Assembly: GCA_024336345.1 (NCBI GenBank)
Contig: JANFOG010000003.1
Location: forward strand, 124,001 to 188,000
Reading direction: 5' to 3'
Origin: Mariannaea sp. PMI_226
Lineage: Eukaryota; Ascomycota; Sordariomycetes; Hypocreales; Nectriaceae
DNA length: 64,000 bases
Part shown: in pieces, positions 1 through 10,700 of the stretch
Position numbering within the stretch: position 1 is the stretch's first letter
Layout of the letters: each line of letters starts with the position of its first letter
Program-made: the position numbers and the translations under genes
The notes under the pieces: generated by a model
What the model was told of the DNA's origin: nothing
Databases searched by the model: none
Seen by the model: only the letters and a program-made list of their open reading frames with translations

Positions 1-398
1 GGATCTGGCGAGTGCGCTGAGATGTCGAGCGGCCGCTGGGACGGATCAAGTCGCTTGATGACGTCGAGGCAGGGCTCGTCGACAGCGCACTTGGGTTTCT
101 CCGTGTTCTCAAGAGTGACTCCCACTTGGTAGCTCAGCTCTGGTCGTTCATCCTTGCGAAGAAGTTCGTCGTCTTGGGCGAAGTAGTCTTCAAGCAGGTC
201 AAGAAAAGCCGAGTTGTCTTGCTCTGAGACGCGAGAGTCGTGGAGGACGAGGGCGCCGTATGTGATGAGAGCGTCGGCGGCCTTTTTACATTCAGCCTGT
301 ACGGCATCCGAGTTTATAGGCTGGTTGAGATAGAGGTCGAGGTTGATGACGGGCAAATCCATGGACAGTTCGCCCTGGGACTCAGAAGACGGCGCCAT
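1..398 (-). CDS. 2-oxoglutarate/Fe(II)-dependent oxygenase-like protein, 5' part
   Basis: An open minus-strand frame runs from an ATG at 396-398 to the window edge without a stop, so only the first ~132 residues are visible. It starts MAPSSESQGELSMDLPVINL and continues with a clavaminate/isopenicillin-N-synthase-like N-terminal segment: LITYGALVLHDSRVSEQDN, then an acidic DLLEDYFAQDDELLRKDERPE helix stretch, then ELSYQVGVTLENTEKPKC. From memory this matches a widespread Pezizomycotina family annotated as clavaminate synthase-like or 2OG-Fe(II) oxygenase. The HxD...H iron ligands and the 2OG-binding Arg would lie beyond the edge, so activity cannot be judged. The ATG is chosen because the family signature begins a few residues after it. 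Confidence 0.75.
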   Translation of the reverse strand, partial: MAPSSESQGELSMDLPVINLDLYLNQPINSDAVQAECKKAADALITYGALVLHDSRVSEQDNSAFLDLLEDYFAQDDELLRKDERPELSYQVGVTLENTEKPKCAVDEPCLDVIKRLDPSQRPLDISAHSPD

Positions 399-814
399 GA
401 TTGTTTTACACACTGCACCCTGTAAACTCAGTTGCAATAAGAGGGAAGAAGTGCCGATTTTGAAGGATAAGCAATTATCTTGTGTCTCGTGGAAAAAGAA
501 GAGCCAGAAAACACAGAGAAATGCACGTGAAGTTACCTAGACTAACTGGTAGAGAGAAAAGTCCATACAAAGATACCCCAAAAAAAAAGGTACCCGTCAA
601 CTTAAGGCAGGACAGTTGGTTTTAGTTCTAGGCAGTTCTAGGCAGGTGGCGTATTAGGTGCTAAGCCTGTGGATCATATTGGAGGACATGAATAACAGGA
701 TTGTGAAGAAGAACAGTGACATGAGAATAAAGTAGACCGACTGCCGATTGGTAAGGCTAAGGCTATTTTTGAACCAACTATCGACAATAGCAAGGTTAAA
801 TAGTGACAAGACTC
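399..814. other. Upstream region of the oxygenase gene, no gene seen
   Basis: This short non-coding stretch should hold the promoter of the minus-strand oxygenase. The open frames in it are short, with no recognisable motif. Confidence 0.5.
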
Positions 815-1490
815 TTCTATTGACGTCCATAAACTGTAGACTGTGCCAGCTGCTGAACATATGGAGAACGCTACTAAAGTGGGCGTAAGCATGTACTATG
901 TACTATTTATTTATCATAACCCAGAGAGGTACTGTTCAGGAACTTACTCGCTCTATCCACACTTCATTGTGTGCAACACCCAGTCGGTGGCCAACCCAGG
1001 TCATCAACTTCAAAAAAACCATTGCTAACCCACAGTGTCCTGACTAGGCAAAACCCGCGGTCTCGTCTTCATCATATCCATTTTCAGATGCCGTTCCACC
1101 TTCTCCGAGTGGTGACGTGCCAAGAAGTTGCCCATGTGCAGGATATCGCTTCTAATTTTAACGATCCTTTTAATTCAATACTCTTCCCAGCAATCTGTGC
1201 TCGAAGGTGGCGCCATAACGGTAGGTGGTGGCCAGGAGGGGCTTCCACATCCCGAGGAGAACCGCGGTCGAGCTGGAAGTCTGCCATGTGCAATTGTATA
1301 TTAGTTAGTGTACGATAATCGTATTAATTCAGGAGGGCAATATATACAATATTCCATGAAGAATTCCAAGAATCCAAAAGACGTAAGACGAAAGTGGAAG
1401 GGTATTTTTATCTTCAACTGCTGTTACCTGTCCACTTCCATCTCCGCACCCTCCTCTGCTTTATCTAATCAGGGTTTGCGAAGAAGTTGG
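815..1490 (-). pseudogene. Decayed gene copy A (unknown family)
   Basis: On the minus strand this block carries fragments that align with copy B at 2325-3370. One exon-like piece encodes HMGNFLARHHSEKVERHLK (about 1090-1150); copy B has HTGHFAVRRHSEKIKQLLK at the same place. Both end in NE-(V/M)-W-(I/R)-E-(R/Q) followed by a GTAAGT donor, here at 942-947. A further piece ends in ATGGAAGTGGACAG followed by GTAACA, a splice-donor-like site. Frame changes and a TAG interrupt the copy (the region around 1445-1465 has extra bases relative to B). No long frame remains, so I call it a pseudogene. The family is not recognised. Confidence 0.5.
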
Positions 1491-2324
1491 CAGTGGGTGA
1501 CTTCATACCATATATTGTGAAAGGCGCCATTCAGAAGCGCAAAGATGGCTTGATATAGCACCTACCTAGATGGAGATGGCATACGGTCTGATAAGCAGGT
1601 AGGTTTCAACAAAGGTTGATAGTACATGCCTTCATTTCGCAATTTTTGGAGGTGCTTCGCACAAGTACCAGCGACTACAGGTACAGGAACTTCATGCTTG
1701 CAAAGTGTCTCTCAGAGATGGGGGATTCTCATTATCTCACTTCAGGCTGTTTCGAGGAAAGAAGAAGGTATGCTTAATCACTTGGTGAAATCTTGGTAAC
1801 CTCGAGGCAGGCGAAGACTAAGTGTGAGTCACATCACAAACGGAGTTTCTAGAATAAAGTATGTAGCAACCGGTGCCAGGGACACAAGGTATCTCATCGA
1901 ACATGTCATAACCAGCCCGGCTTTCCTGAACCCCGCGGTCTGAAGAGAGAACTTCGAGGTTGACCCCGATAAATTAGTAGAGTTCTATGCAAAAGGGGGG
2001 CTTCGAATGCAAGAGGCTCTCTTGGCAAAGCGCGATTTTAGAAGCTGGAATTGAGATTGCATCATGAGCTGGGGTAGCCTATTATGCTGCAGGTATATAT
2101 AAGAGACCTTCACAAACGTCTACCAAGGTAAGTAGGATGTAAGACTCAAAAGGAAGTTGCCCGCCGACTATTCTATATAGATAAAGCTCTCAAGCAATGG
2201 CCGGAGCCTTTTAATTGACATAATGTTGACTCTTCCAACGAGCACCATTCGACTACGCTGATGAAAGCATGTGCCCCTCCTCGAAGGGAGTCGACATTGT
2301 ACAGTCAACGTGCCGCTCCTGCCA
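1491..2324. other. Spacer between the two decayed copies, no gene seen
   Basis: No frame above 60 codons lies in this stretch on either strand, and I see no known motif. Weak likeness to sequence after 3420 is possible, which would make the duplicated block longer, but I could not align it by eye. Confidence 0.4.
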
Positions 2325-2657
2325 TCATTCTATTGACGTCGTAAATCGACATTTGTTGTATTGGCGTAAGGACGGACCTCTGCTAAACTGGGTGTTAGTA
2401 TGTATTATTGTCCGACTACATCTGCGGTGTTGAAGAACTTACTTGCTCCCTCCACATTTCATTTCTAGCGAGGCCTCGGGGTGGAAACTCGAAAACAGCA
2501 TCCTTAGTAGCCCAGAGGAGACCGGACTTAGAGAAGCCCACGGCCTCATTCTCATAATACTTCAACAACTGTTTTATCTTCTCTGAGTGACGACGCACTG
2601 CGAAGTGTCCAGTGTGTAAGAGATTGCTGCGGAGTTGGATTATTCTTTTAATTCGGT

Positions 2658-2733
2658 GCTCTTCCCAGCTGTCTGTGTCGGAGGGTGGCTGAATGACAGT
2701 CGGTGGCGGCCGGTACAGACAGCTGGGAAGAGC
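2658..2733. repeat. Perfect 18-bp inverted repeat, 40-nt loop
   Basis: GCTCTTCCCAGCTGTCTG (2658-2675) recurs as its exact reverse complement at 2716-2733. Copy A has only one arm-like sequence (about 1181-1198, imperfect), so the second arm is specific to copy B. It may mark an inverted micro-duplication or the edge of an inserted element. Confidence 0.85.
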
Positions 2734-2830
2734 AGCATCTTTAGTGAGTTAGCACTGATGTACGATAAATGCGTTGGGTAACTACTGAGAACATACTTAT
2801 CATGATCGGTCATGCTGAATGCATGGAGGG

Positions 2831-2897
2831 CTTGGTCGGTCGAGACCAACGGCTGCACCACATGAGTCTCGACCGCCGTTAGTCTCGACCGACCAAG
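2831..2897. repeat. Perfect 16-bp inverted repeat, 35-nt loop
   Basis: CTTGGTCGGTCGAGAC (2831-2846) recurs inverted at 2882-2897. The loop holds another GTCTCGACCG and an AACGGC/GCCGTT pair, so the element can fold further. The size and form resemble a very small MITE or a hairpin remnant, but no target-site duplication was confirmed. Confidence 0.8.
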
Positions 2898-3053
2898 ATT
2901 CTACCGGCCAAACGACAGCCAAAAATGGCATCTGCGACGCGTTAGGAACAATACACGCTGATAGATGCGGACAGGTATTTCGGTTCTAACCTTGTGGAGT
3001 GGTGTTGAGGCATGGGGCCAAGGAATTTGAGAGCTGTGTTCGAAAGACGAGGG

Positions 3054-3149
3054 CCTGACGGATGGAAAACCAGAAGATGTCACACTCGGGGAAGGAGTGG
3101 ACCTGACGGATTGGGAACCAAAGGATAGCACCCTTGGCGAGGGAGTGCC
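3054..3149. repeat. Two imperfect 48-bp tandem copies
   Basis: Two units starting CCTGACGGAT at 3054 and 3102 run with a period of 48 bp and differ at scattered bases. On the minus strand they read as a 16-residue Ser/Pro-rich repeat (TPSPRVLSFGSQSVRS and TPSPSVTSSGFPSVRP), so they may once have been coding. Confidence 0.7.
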
Positions 3150-3227
3150 ATGTGGAGATAACATGTATTCCTCATCCTGACGAGTACCGCGGAGGATAAT
3201 GAGCAAACAATGAGAAAAGAAGAGAAG

Positions 3228-3287
3228 AGAAGCACAGAGGAGGAAAGAGAAGCACAAAGGAGGAAAGAGAAGCACAGGGGAGGAGGG
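3228..3287. repeat. Three 20-bp purine-rich tandem copies
   Basis: Units beginning AGAAGCACA at 3228, 3248 and 3268 follow each other with a 20-bp period (third copy partly diverged). This is a minisatellite-like tract inside the insertion specific to copy B. Confidence 0.8.
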
Positions 3288-3370
3288 ACAAGAGGATGGA
3301 AGGCTATTGTATGCTATTTCTGCTATCTGTCCACTTCCATCTCATCAGAGTTTGCGAGGAGTTTGTCTTC

Positions 3371-3960
3371 TGTCCTTTCAGACGGGAGAGTTCCATCATG
3401 CACAAGGTACCGGAGTATCTGAGATACCCAGGCAAGGTAGGCAGGCAGTTGATACAGAGTGTGCCTCGGTCACAAGATATTCACCCCATAAAGCTAGTGA
3501 AATCTACTTTGAGTCAAAGTCTATACCACGGAGTCTTCTCTATGTAGCTAGCAGTACCATTCATACCAAGACAGTATGTAATTCATGTTCTGGTCATCTG
3601 CCTCTGGTACCTGGTACCCGTCTCCCGCCTGTAGGTAGCCAATTGCAGCATGAGCAGAAGGAGAAGAGCCATAACAATGAATGGACCACACTTGAGGAGC
3701 GGAAACTAACAATACCATTGGTTAATGCTTCAAATCAGATGGAATATCATGCTAGAAGTCATATAGTGATTAAACAAAAACTACAGTTAGATACGGTGGG
3801 CTAAATCACGGTACTTTGCAGCGTGAGCTCAATTCTCAATAGCAACAGAAAAATACTAGCTTCATTTACAACAGTTACTCTTCGAATTTGCATTTTGTAT
3901 TTGAAATATCAACAGAACATGCTTCTTTTCAATTCTTCCCTATTTCCATGGCATACTATT
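3371..3960. other. Downstream of the purine permease, no gene seen
   Basis: This lies between the relic gene and the permease stop codon. A plus-strand frame crosses it but has no known motif and starts antisense to the relic, so I do not call a gene. The bases next to 3960 probably form the permease 3' UTR. Confidence 0.4.
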
Positions 3961-6040
3961 TCAAGCCTCCTTGTCCATCGTCCTAGCCTGGGGAGCAGGT
4001 GAAGTGTTAGCACCCTTTTCAACCGAGTCATCATGATCTGAGCTGGTATTTCGTTCAGCAGTCGAATGATCCTGTATTCTAACCTCAGTAACGGCTGGCT
4101 CCTCGTCACTTCGCCAAAAGTCCTTCTTTCCCTTGAAAAGACGAATCATCCAAGGAGGGAGTATGCCACCAGGGATGCGCCACGTCCATCCATCTCGCTC
4201 TTCATAGTTGGGGGGTACGATGCGGCCTCCAGATGCAACCTTGATAATCCAAACGAGGGAATTGATCAGGATATATGTGCAAATTCCAGCAATGAGGCCG
4301 TCGGCAATAGAGTAGGAGAAGGGCATGATTGCAATGGTAAGGAATGCGGGAACAGCATCGCCCATGTACTTCCAGTTAATGTCGACGGCACCCCTGGCCA
4401 TCATAGATCCAACGAGAATCAGGACGCATCCAGTTGCCCATGGAGGGATAGACGCGAAGATGGGGGCGAAGAAGACGGAAATAAAGAAGCAGATGCCCGT
4501 GACCATGGCACTCAAACCTGTCCTTCCCCCTTCAGAGATACCAGCACCAGATTCCACAAAGGCAGTGACAGGCGGGACACCAAGGAGGGCACCGATGGAG
4601 ATGCTGATAGCATCAACCATATAAGCAGTCGCAGAGCCCTCGAAATCCTGAGTCACAGGGTCAACAAGGTCGGCAAATCGAGCCATACCGTACAGGGTAC
4701 CCGTGCAGTCCAGGATATCCACGTAAAGGAAGGTGATGAAAGCAAGACCGAATTGACCCCCAACACCTCCGAGATCAAATTCAACAACGTTGAGGGTCTT
4801 CTTGATTTGATGGAAATCAACAACTTGCTTGAAGAAATCGAAAGAGCTATCGCCAGTAGGGGTGTAAGGGAAGTAGGTGACGGGAGTGTTTCGAGGCCAG
4901 GAGATGATGCTAACGAGCAGAATGCCAGCAATAATGGCGCCTTTCACGCGGTACAGCATGAGCATGACGGTGAGAATACCACCACAGAAAATACCAATCC
5001 ACATGGCTGGGTATCTCATCTTCTCCGAAGGGGGACAGGCCCCGGTCGTCGGATCGAGGAAGGACGGGTCGCAGCCGGCCAGCTCAGTTGGAGTAGCAGA
5101 ACCTGGTACGATCAAAGCGATGCCTTCGCTGTAGGTCAAACCAATAAGGGTGAGGAATAGACCAATACCAACACCAGTGGCGACCTTGATAGACCGCGGG
5201 ATAGCACGAGCGAGCCACTGACGCATGCCAAAGACCGCAAGACCCAAGAAGACAAACCCTTCGATAAAGATGGCAGTGAGGGCGAGATTGTACGAAATGG
5301 TGCCAGTAGCGTATTTGCCAACTGTATGGTTTGTTAGAGCGGCATTGCTGACTAGATAGACCATTGTTCATCACTTACCGACGGTGTAAGTAAAATAAGC
5401 GTTAAGGCCTGGAGGAAAGAAAAGAAAAAGAATTAGAACTTTGTCGACGAAATGGAATCATACACGCGAGAAGCTAGCGAAAGCTGTACATACCCATTCC
5501 AGGGGCTAAGCCAACAGGACTAGAACCAGTAGTTAGAATTAGGAACGCGAACTGTTAAGTGTTGCGGTCGGTTTAGACAGCTAGATATAGACTTACAGGT
5601 TGGCAAAGAGACCCATGCAAAAGCTTGCCAGAGCTGAAATAGCGGCCGTGGCAGTAACAAGGTCGCGCTTGACAACTTGGACACAAAGCATATACTCGTC
5701 ATTCTTTCCACAGTTATCGATTGACGGATCAGATTCGTTGCAGACACAAGTACCACCTGTTTCGGAAACGATTGAGGCATTGACAGCGACGATATAGGCC
5801 ATAGCAAAGAAAATGGCGAGACCAGCTCGGATCTCCGTCAAGAACTGGGAACCCTTGCGCTCACGGGGCTAGTTGCGAAGTCAGATTCGGATTACCGATG
5901 GCAGATTGGGCTTTGAGTAGCCACCAAAACCTCAGAAAGCGCAATGCTGCTGAACTTACATGGCCAGAACCATCAAGCTGGAACCAGTATCCAACCCGAC
6001 TGGTTGCCACCTTGGTATTGATGGTATCAAACCAACCCAT
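3961..6040 (-). CDS. azgA: AzgA-type hypoxanthine/adenine/guanine permease
   Basis: This gene encodes a plasma-membrane proton symporter for purine bases (AzgA family, related to NCS2). Five exons fit: 6040-5960, 5868-5597, 5519-5494, 5408-5379 and 5321-3961, giving 589 residues; Aspergillus nidulans AzgA is about 580. Phases agree at all junctions, and exons 3 and 4 are microexons of 26 and 30 nt. Visible family blocks are TEIRAGLAIFFAMAYIVAVN and CNESDPSIDNCG near the N-terminus, PVGLAPGMGLNAYFTYTVVG across the microexons, and ESGAGISEGGRTGLSA in the second half. About 12-14 membrane segments are apparent, followed by a hydrophilic C-terminal tail. Start: the first ATG, followed by MGWFDTINTKVATSRVGYWF, matches the family N-terminus. 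Several GATA motifs lie upstream, in line with the nitrogen control known for azgA genes. Confidence 0.93.
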
Positions 6041-6436
6041 GGTGACGATCTGTATACGGATGAACAAGGTCGATTCGACACACGTATTTCTCCCCGGTTT
6101 GAAGAGTCTCCAATGCAGAGGGACAAACGTCTAGTTTAACACGGCCTTCCGAGGAAGAGAGAGCTGGGCCAGTCTTTAAAAGGCTGATGACTGAGTGGTG
6201 GTGTGGTAGCCACACTGGATCTCGAAGCAGTTAGATTCGGGCTCAGCGTTCTTAATGGGATAGACAAATATCGATAGGGAGCACAGGGCAGGGGTGAGGC
6301 CTGAAGGAGGGTACAGGATATGGACACAAATCCAATAGATGACTCAAGCATGGGCTGGGTTTAGGAACTGGGGAATGAACGGGGGAGAGGGGATCTGGGC
6401 ACGGATCTATATGACGTTGAGGCGAGGCAAGGTCCG

Positions 6437-6518
6437 GATAAGACACAGGCCAGCGATTGGTAAGGAGAATTGCTACCACAGATACAGTGGTAAAGATGTT
6501 GATAAACAAGATGATAAC
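6437..6518. promoter_or_regulatory. GATA-motif cluster upstream of the permease
   Basis: GATAAG at 6437-6442, GATAAA at 6501-6506 and GATAAC at 6513-6518 lie 400-480 nt upstream of the permease ATG, with looser GATAG motifs near 6259 and 6273. AreA-type GATA factors control purine-permease genes in Aspergillus; a role here is inferred. Confidence 0.4.
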
Positions 6519-7697
6519 TTACATGAAGGATTGGTAACAAAGGCAGCGCCTGTGCACCGGAAGCTGAATGTGATGCAATCAAGTCGGAAAGCGGCGATTC
6601 CAACGTACAGCAGATGCAGGCGCAAGACGGCGTAATGCGATGCGACGCAGCACAAGTGAGCAAGATGAGGGGGGGGAGAGTTATCTCAAAGCAGAAGCTC
6701 GGAGCCGTGGGTTGAGATGGGGGGTTTCTCTTGTCTTTCTTGTCCCAGTTGAGAATTAAAAGTTGGGGGGCAACCAAGCTAAGGATGCCAGCTCAATCAG
6801 TAAAAGCAAGAGGATTCGTGGGGATAATAGACAAAACAAACAATGGTGAATGAGAGTTGCAGCTAAGGGCGTAGCTAGTTTGTCTGCAAGGTGTTGTGCC
6901 GCCGGCGGACGAGATCTACGAGCTGCTCCCAGGGATGTTCGTATGACGGGGTTGCCGTTCAAGGCGAGATAGAAGGTGGAAAGAGATATTGTACAATACT
7001 TGTCAATCCGGTGAAGCTTCTCGTCCCACAATGAGCCAGGACAGAGGGTAAATGGTTCGAGAACAAGAAACAACCGTTGGTCAAGAGGCCCACGAGAGGG
7101 ATTGGGGGACGTGAGTGAAGAAGTCAAGACAAAGCAGGACGACACGAATGGGCAGCAACAAGAGGTAGGTAGAGAATAATTAGATACGGCAACTACTCTG
7201 CTGTACGTACATCGTAGCACATCAATCAATCAATCAATGATAGTGGAGGCAAGAACCAGTGGCGCCCTTCATACCCGGCTTGATCCCATGGTTTCACCCC
7301 AAGTCTGAATTTTTTTTTTCTTCATCCCCCCCAGTTTTTTTTTTTTTTTGCCTCTACCATAGTTACTGGTGGTTTGGCGATCCAGTCTGACCAGGAGGCG
7401 AGGAAGTTTTCCGTGGCCTTGTCCCGAATCGTGTGTGGCCGCCGTCGGCACCAAGTACACTGGCGGACTCGATCCTTGGCAGGGATCCATCCCAATTATC
7501 TAGTCGGTGGGGTTGCAAAGCTTGGAAGATAAGGATTTCTCTCAGAAACAACGCCACCTGCGGGTGCGGGAAGGATTTTGATCAACAGCCATAGCTGACA
7601 ACTCCATGCCATTGGGCCCTTGGGTCTTTTGGGTCGCTGGATACTTTACCCAGGTAGGTAATTCGTACGTACAGTATGGGCTATCCACCCTCACGCG

Positions 7698-7730
7698 ACG
7701 CGGATAACGGACGCGGATAACGGACGCGGA
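7698..7730. repeat. 13-bp direct repeat, 2.5 copies
   Basis: ACGCGGATAACGG occurs twice head to tail (7698-7710 and 7711-7723), followed by a partial third copy. Each unit contains GATAA, so it could also bind a GATA factor. Confidence 0.75.
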
Positions 7731-10700
7731 ATTGTCGACGGGGCACTGAGCGGGAGCACCGAGGGGAGGCGCCTGGCTTTTTTTCTTTCTTTCCTATTGA
7801 CCGAGGCCTGTGATGCGACTCCGTCACCTCCAGTAATAATGACTTTGTGCAAACAAAGGTATTTGTAACTTATAATCACCGCCGTTTGATGAACCAAGTT
7901 CATTCAGGTCTCTCTTCCTATGCCCTCACCGATCCATTGTAGTTCGCTCTTTTGTTTGCCCGCCCTACTGTTTCACTCCAAGCTTCAAATCCCAGCTGAG
8001 AGCATGGGGATGGGGATGGGGATGGATGTGTGCATGAAGCTAGCATGATGCATGAATTGGTGTCCCCATGAACGTTGACGCTGATCTTACCTTAACGTAC
8101 CATGTACACAGCATATCGTGCCTGAAGCACAACGTATGTAGATAGCTTGATCGTCCTAGGTGGCTCGATTGGTAGGCGTGGCAGCTAGTGATGGTGCGAT
8201 ACAGCTGCAGGTTCAGTCTCCATCTCTCGTCAATTTAGGGCAATTACGGACGTGTGTCACGAAGCACACTGGCACAAGAAGTCATTTCGAGGGCTGCCGA
8301 AGCTTGTGAATGAGAAGGGGAGTTGGGAGTTTACACAGATTGGAGTGCAATCTCCTCCCCTCCCCGGAATCGATCTTCTTTATGCTTTACATACAACCCG
8401 ATGGCCTTCTTCAAGCTGGATTAGACAATGATTGTTCCGTTCGGGTTAGCTGATATAGATAATGAGAGATGAAATATTGATGTAACAATGTACTGCTGTA
8501 TGTACGTACCATCATAAGATGAAAGAAAGAGCGGGAAATTATACAAGTCAATTAAAGATTGAAAAAAAAAAGACCAAGAAAAAGAAATTGCAAGTGCAAA
8601 TCCAGTGGGTTATCAGGCACTTCGTAGTGGCATGGTTAGTGGGACTGTACTGGCTTGACTGGGTACAGATATTTAGAGCGTCATGGACTAGCCTTTCCTG
8701 GCAGCGGATGCCTGCAGTCACTGGGTTTGCCCAGGGTCTGCCCAGGGTCCGATGGCTTCGAGAAGCGCACAGAGATCCACAATCGATTGAAATCGGCAAA
8801 CTTGTTCGCACAGGTGGACTACTGTACTTCATGCGGTACCCTACTCGGAGAACGCTGAAGAATGAAAATGGCCCCCTGTAAAAATTTCCCAGCGAGATTC
8901 ATTACTAGCAAACCTGTAGCCTCGTCGCGACTGCCATCAACGACGAGAGCCGAGTCAGGTGGCCGGCACTGAAGAGCAGCTAACCAAATAGGCAACGCCG
9001 GGAGCCATGGGTCAGCTCTCAACAGTAACGGTTGCGGTTGCAGATACTTTCCGGAGGGGTAGTGTGTGTCTTTATCTTTATTCCTATTCCAATCTCTATC
9101 TGCCATCAATACCGCCTACCTTACTGCACAGTACCGTACCAGTACGTACAGGGTGCCATCCAAGGTACTAGGTGTATTGCCTACTAGGTAGCTTAGTCGC
9201 GTGACGGAGAGTCCGGCATGTCCGTTCTACCGACCGGCAAACTACTTGCCAGAGAAGTACCTACTTGAGATACCTGGGAGCCCAAGCCGCCGCCAGAAAT
9301 AAGGCAAGGTTAACTCAAACGGGAAGCTAGAAACCAAAATCCCAGCCTTGCTTGCAGGCCTGAGAGAGAGAAAAAAAAAAAGAGAGAAAGAAAAAGAAAG
9401 CGGGCCAATCATCACGAGGTTGAATCTTAATGATGTGAAAGCATCTTGATAACGGCTGATGACATGACATGCTAGGGTTAGTTTCGACAACTAATAGATA
9501 TTCGTGAGCACTTGTTGAAGCACAAAGCCCATAATTATTTTTTTATCATTACTGGTTGATTGGCTCATAGAGTCATTCATCGTGGACCCGGTTTCCGTAA
9601 CGTCAAATACCTAGTTCTGCATACATTTCTTATTGTCGATGCTCATTCTACCAAATCAATTCCAGTGTTAGTGGAACAACCGAAGAATAAATTGGTGATT
9701 CTGTAGCTACCAACAAGATTACGTTCGTTATCGAAGGATAGGCAGTCTGCGCAATATCGCCAACCAGCAATAGAAAGGCAACAAACATCTCACCTTCTTA
9801 CCGGAGAACAAGTCTGGTGCTCACACACGAGAAACAGCTCTCTGCATATAGCAAACCGAAAAAGACCAAAAATAATAATAATTTTAATGTAATGAAGTCC
9901 AGAAAGATTCGCCAGTAGGGGAACACACTGCCCGCCCCGTACGCATTCATCCATCGCTTGTTGTCGTATCGGGTTTGAGTTGCTGGGCCACGGCCACTTT
10001 CTCGGCCCCGCCAGAAGAACCCGGGTGCCTAATAAACCCGTGTGAAGTTGCAGATGAAATGTCCGATGCGCTCGGAAGATGGACGCGTGCCGGATGCCGG
10101 TCGTGAAGGACTGCTTGGTGGTTTACATGGTTTACACCTGGTAATCGTAAAAACTGCCTCTTGCAAGTAGTTTTGTCGACGAGTTTGTGGCTTGTTGTGT
10201 TGGGGGATCTAAGTTCCTACTTACTACTCACTGTAACGGTCCCCTTGCTAACAGTTACTGCCGTAGCTTCGTGGAAGTGCTTCGAGTACAGCGACGCCGG
10301 CCCTTGAAATGTCGAGGCATTTTTCCTTGTGCGCCTGGTGCATTGCCATCATTATCCCGTACAAACTGCTACACCCGATTGCCCGGCAGTTGTTGGACGG
10401 CGTACGGAGCCCACGGAGCATCTTTGGAGCGAAATGTTCGGTTCGGGATCTTCGCGCCCTGACGAAAAGGATCTGGATCCTCCGTGGCCCTCCCCCCTCC
10501 CGGGAAGGGTGTTGGTGTACCTTATACAAGGAAACCATTCCCCCGCAAACTCGCTTGGGATCCTTTTCTGGGACTTTGAAGTTTTTCGCGGTTTTGTTGG
10601 GTTGGGTATGATTCTCAAAACCAATTCTCCTATCAATTGAACACAACACACCTTTGGGACATATCGAGTATAAACTTGGGGACACACAAGGGTAAGACGG

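Larger units (their letters stand above)
2325..3370 (-). pseudogene. Decayed gene copy B (unknown family)
   Basis: This is the counterpart of copy A. The piece at 2416-2598 stays open for 60 residues, encodes the HSEK...LLKYYENEAVGFSKSG segment and ends at a GTAAGT donor (2437-2442). The 17 bases at 3327-3343 are identical to 1428-1444. The splice donor after GACAG has changed from GT to AT, and a TAA lies in the frame near 2643. About 550 bp absent from copy A separates the two homologous parts; it holds two inverted repeats and two short tandem repeats. It reads as a second relic of the same gene, broken by insertion and point changes. Confidence 0.5.

Noticed and set aside
2901..3275. 124-codon minus-strand frame with a hydrophobic N-terminus and a 16-residue repeat
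   Set aside because: The hydrophobic start is the translation of the 20-bp purine repeat, and the repeat part is explained by the 48-bp duplication; treated as part of the relic.
3307..3804. 165-codon plus-strand frame
   Set aside because: It begins antisense to relic copy B and has no recognisable motif.
4066..5160. 364-codon plus-strand frame
   Set aside because: It lies fully antisense to the purine permease exon 5; its charged, repetitive translation is a mirror of that gene's codon bias.
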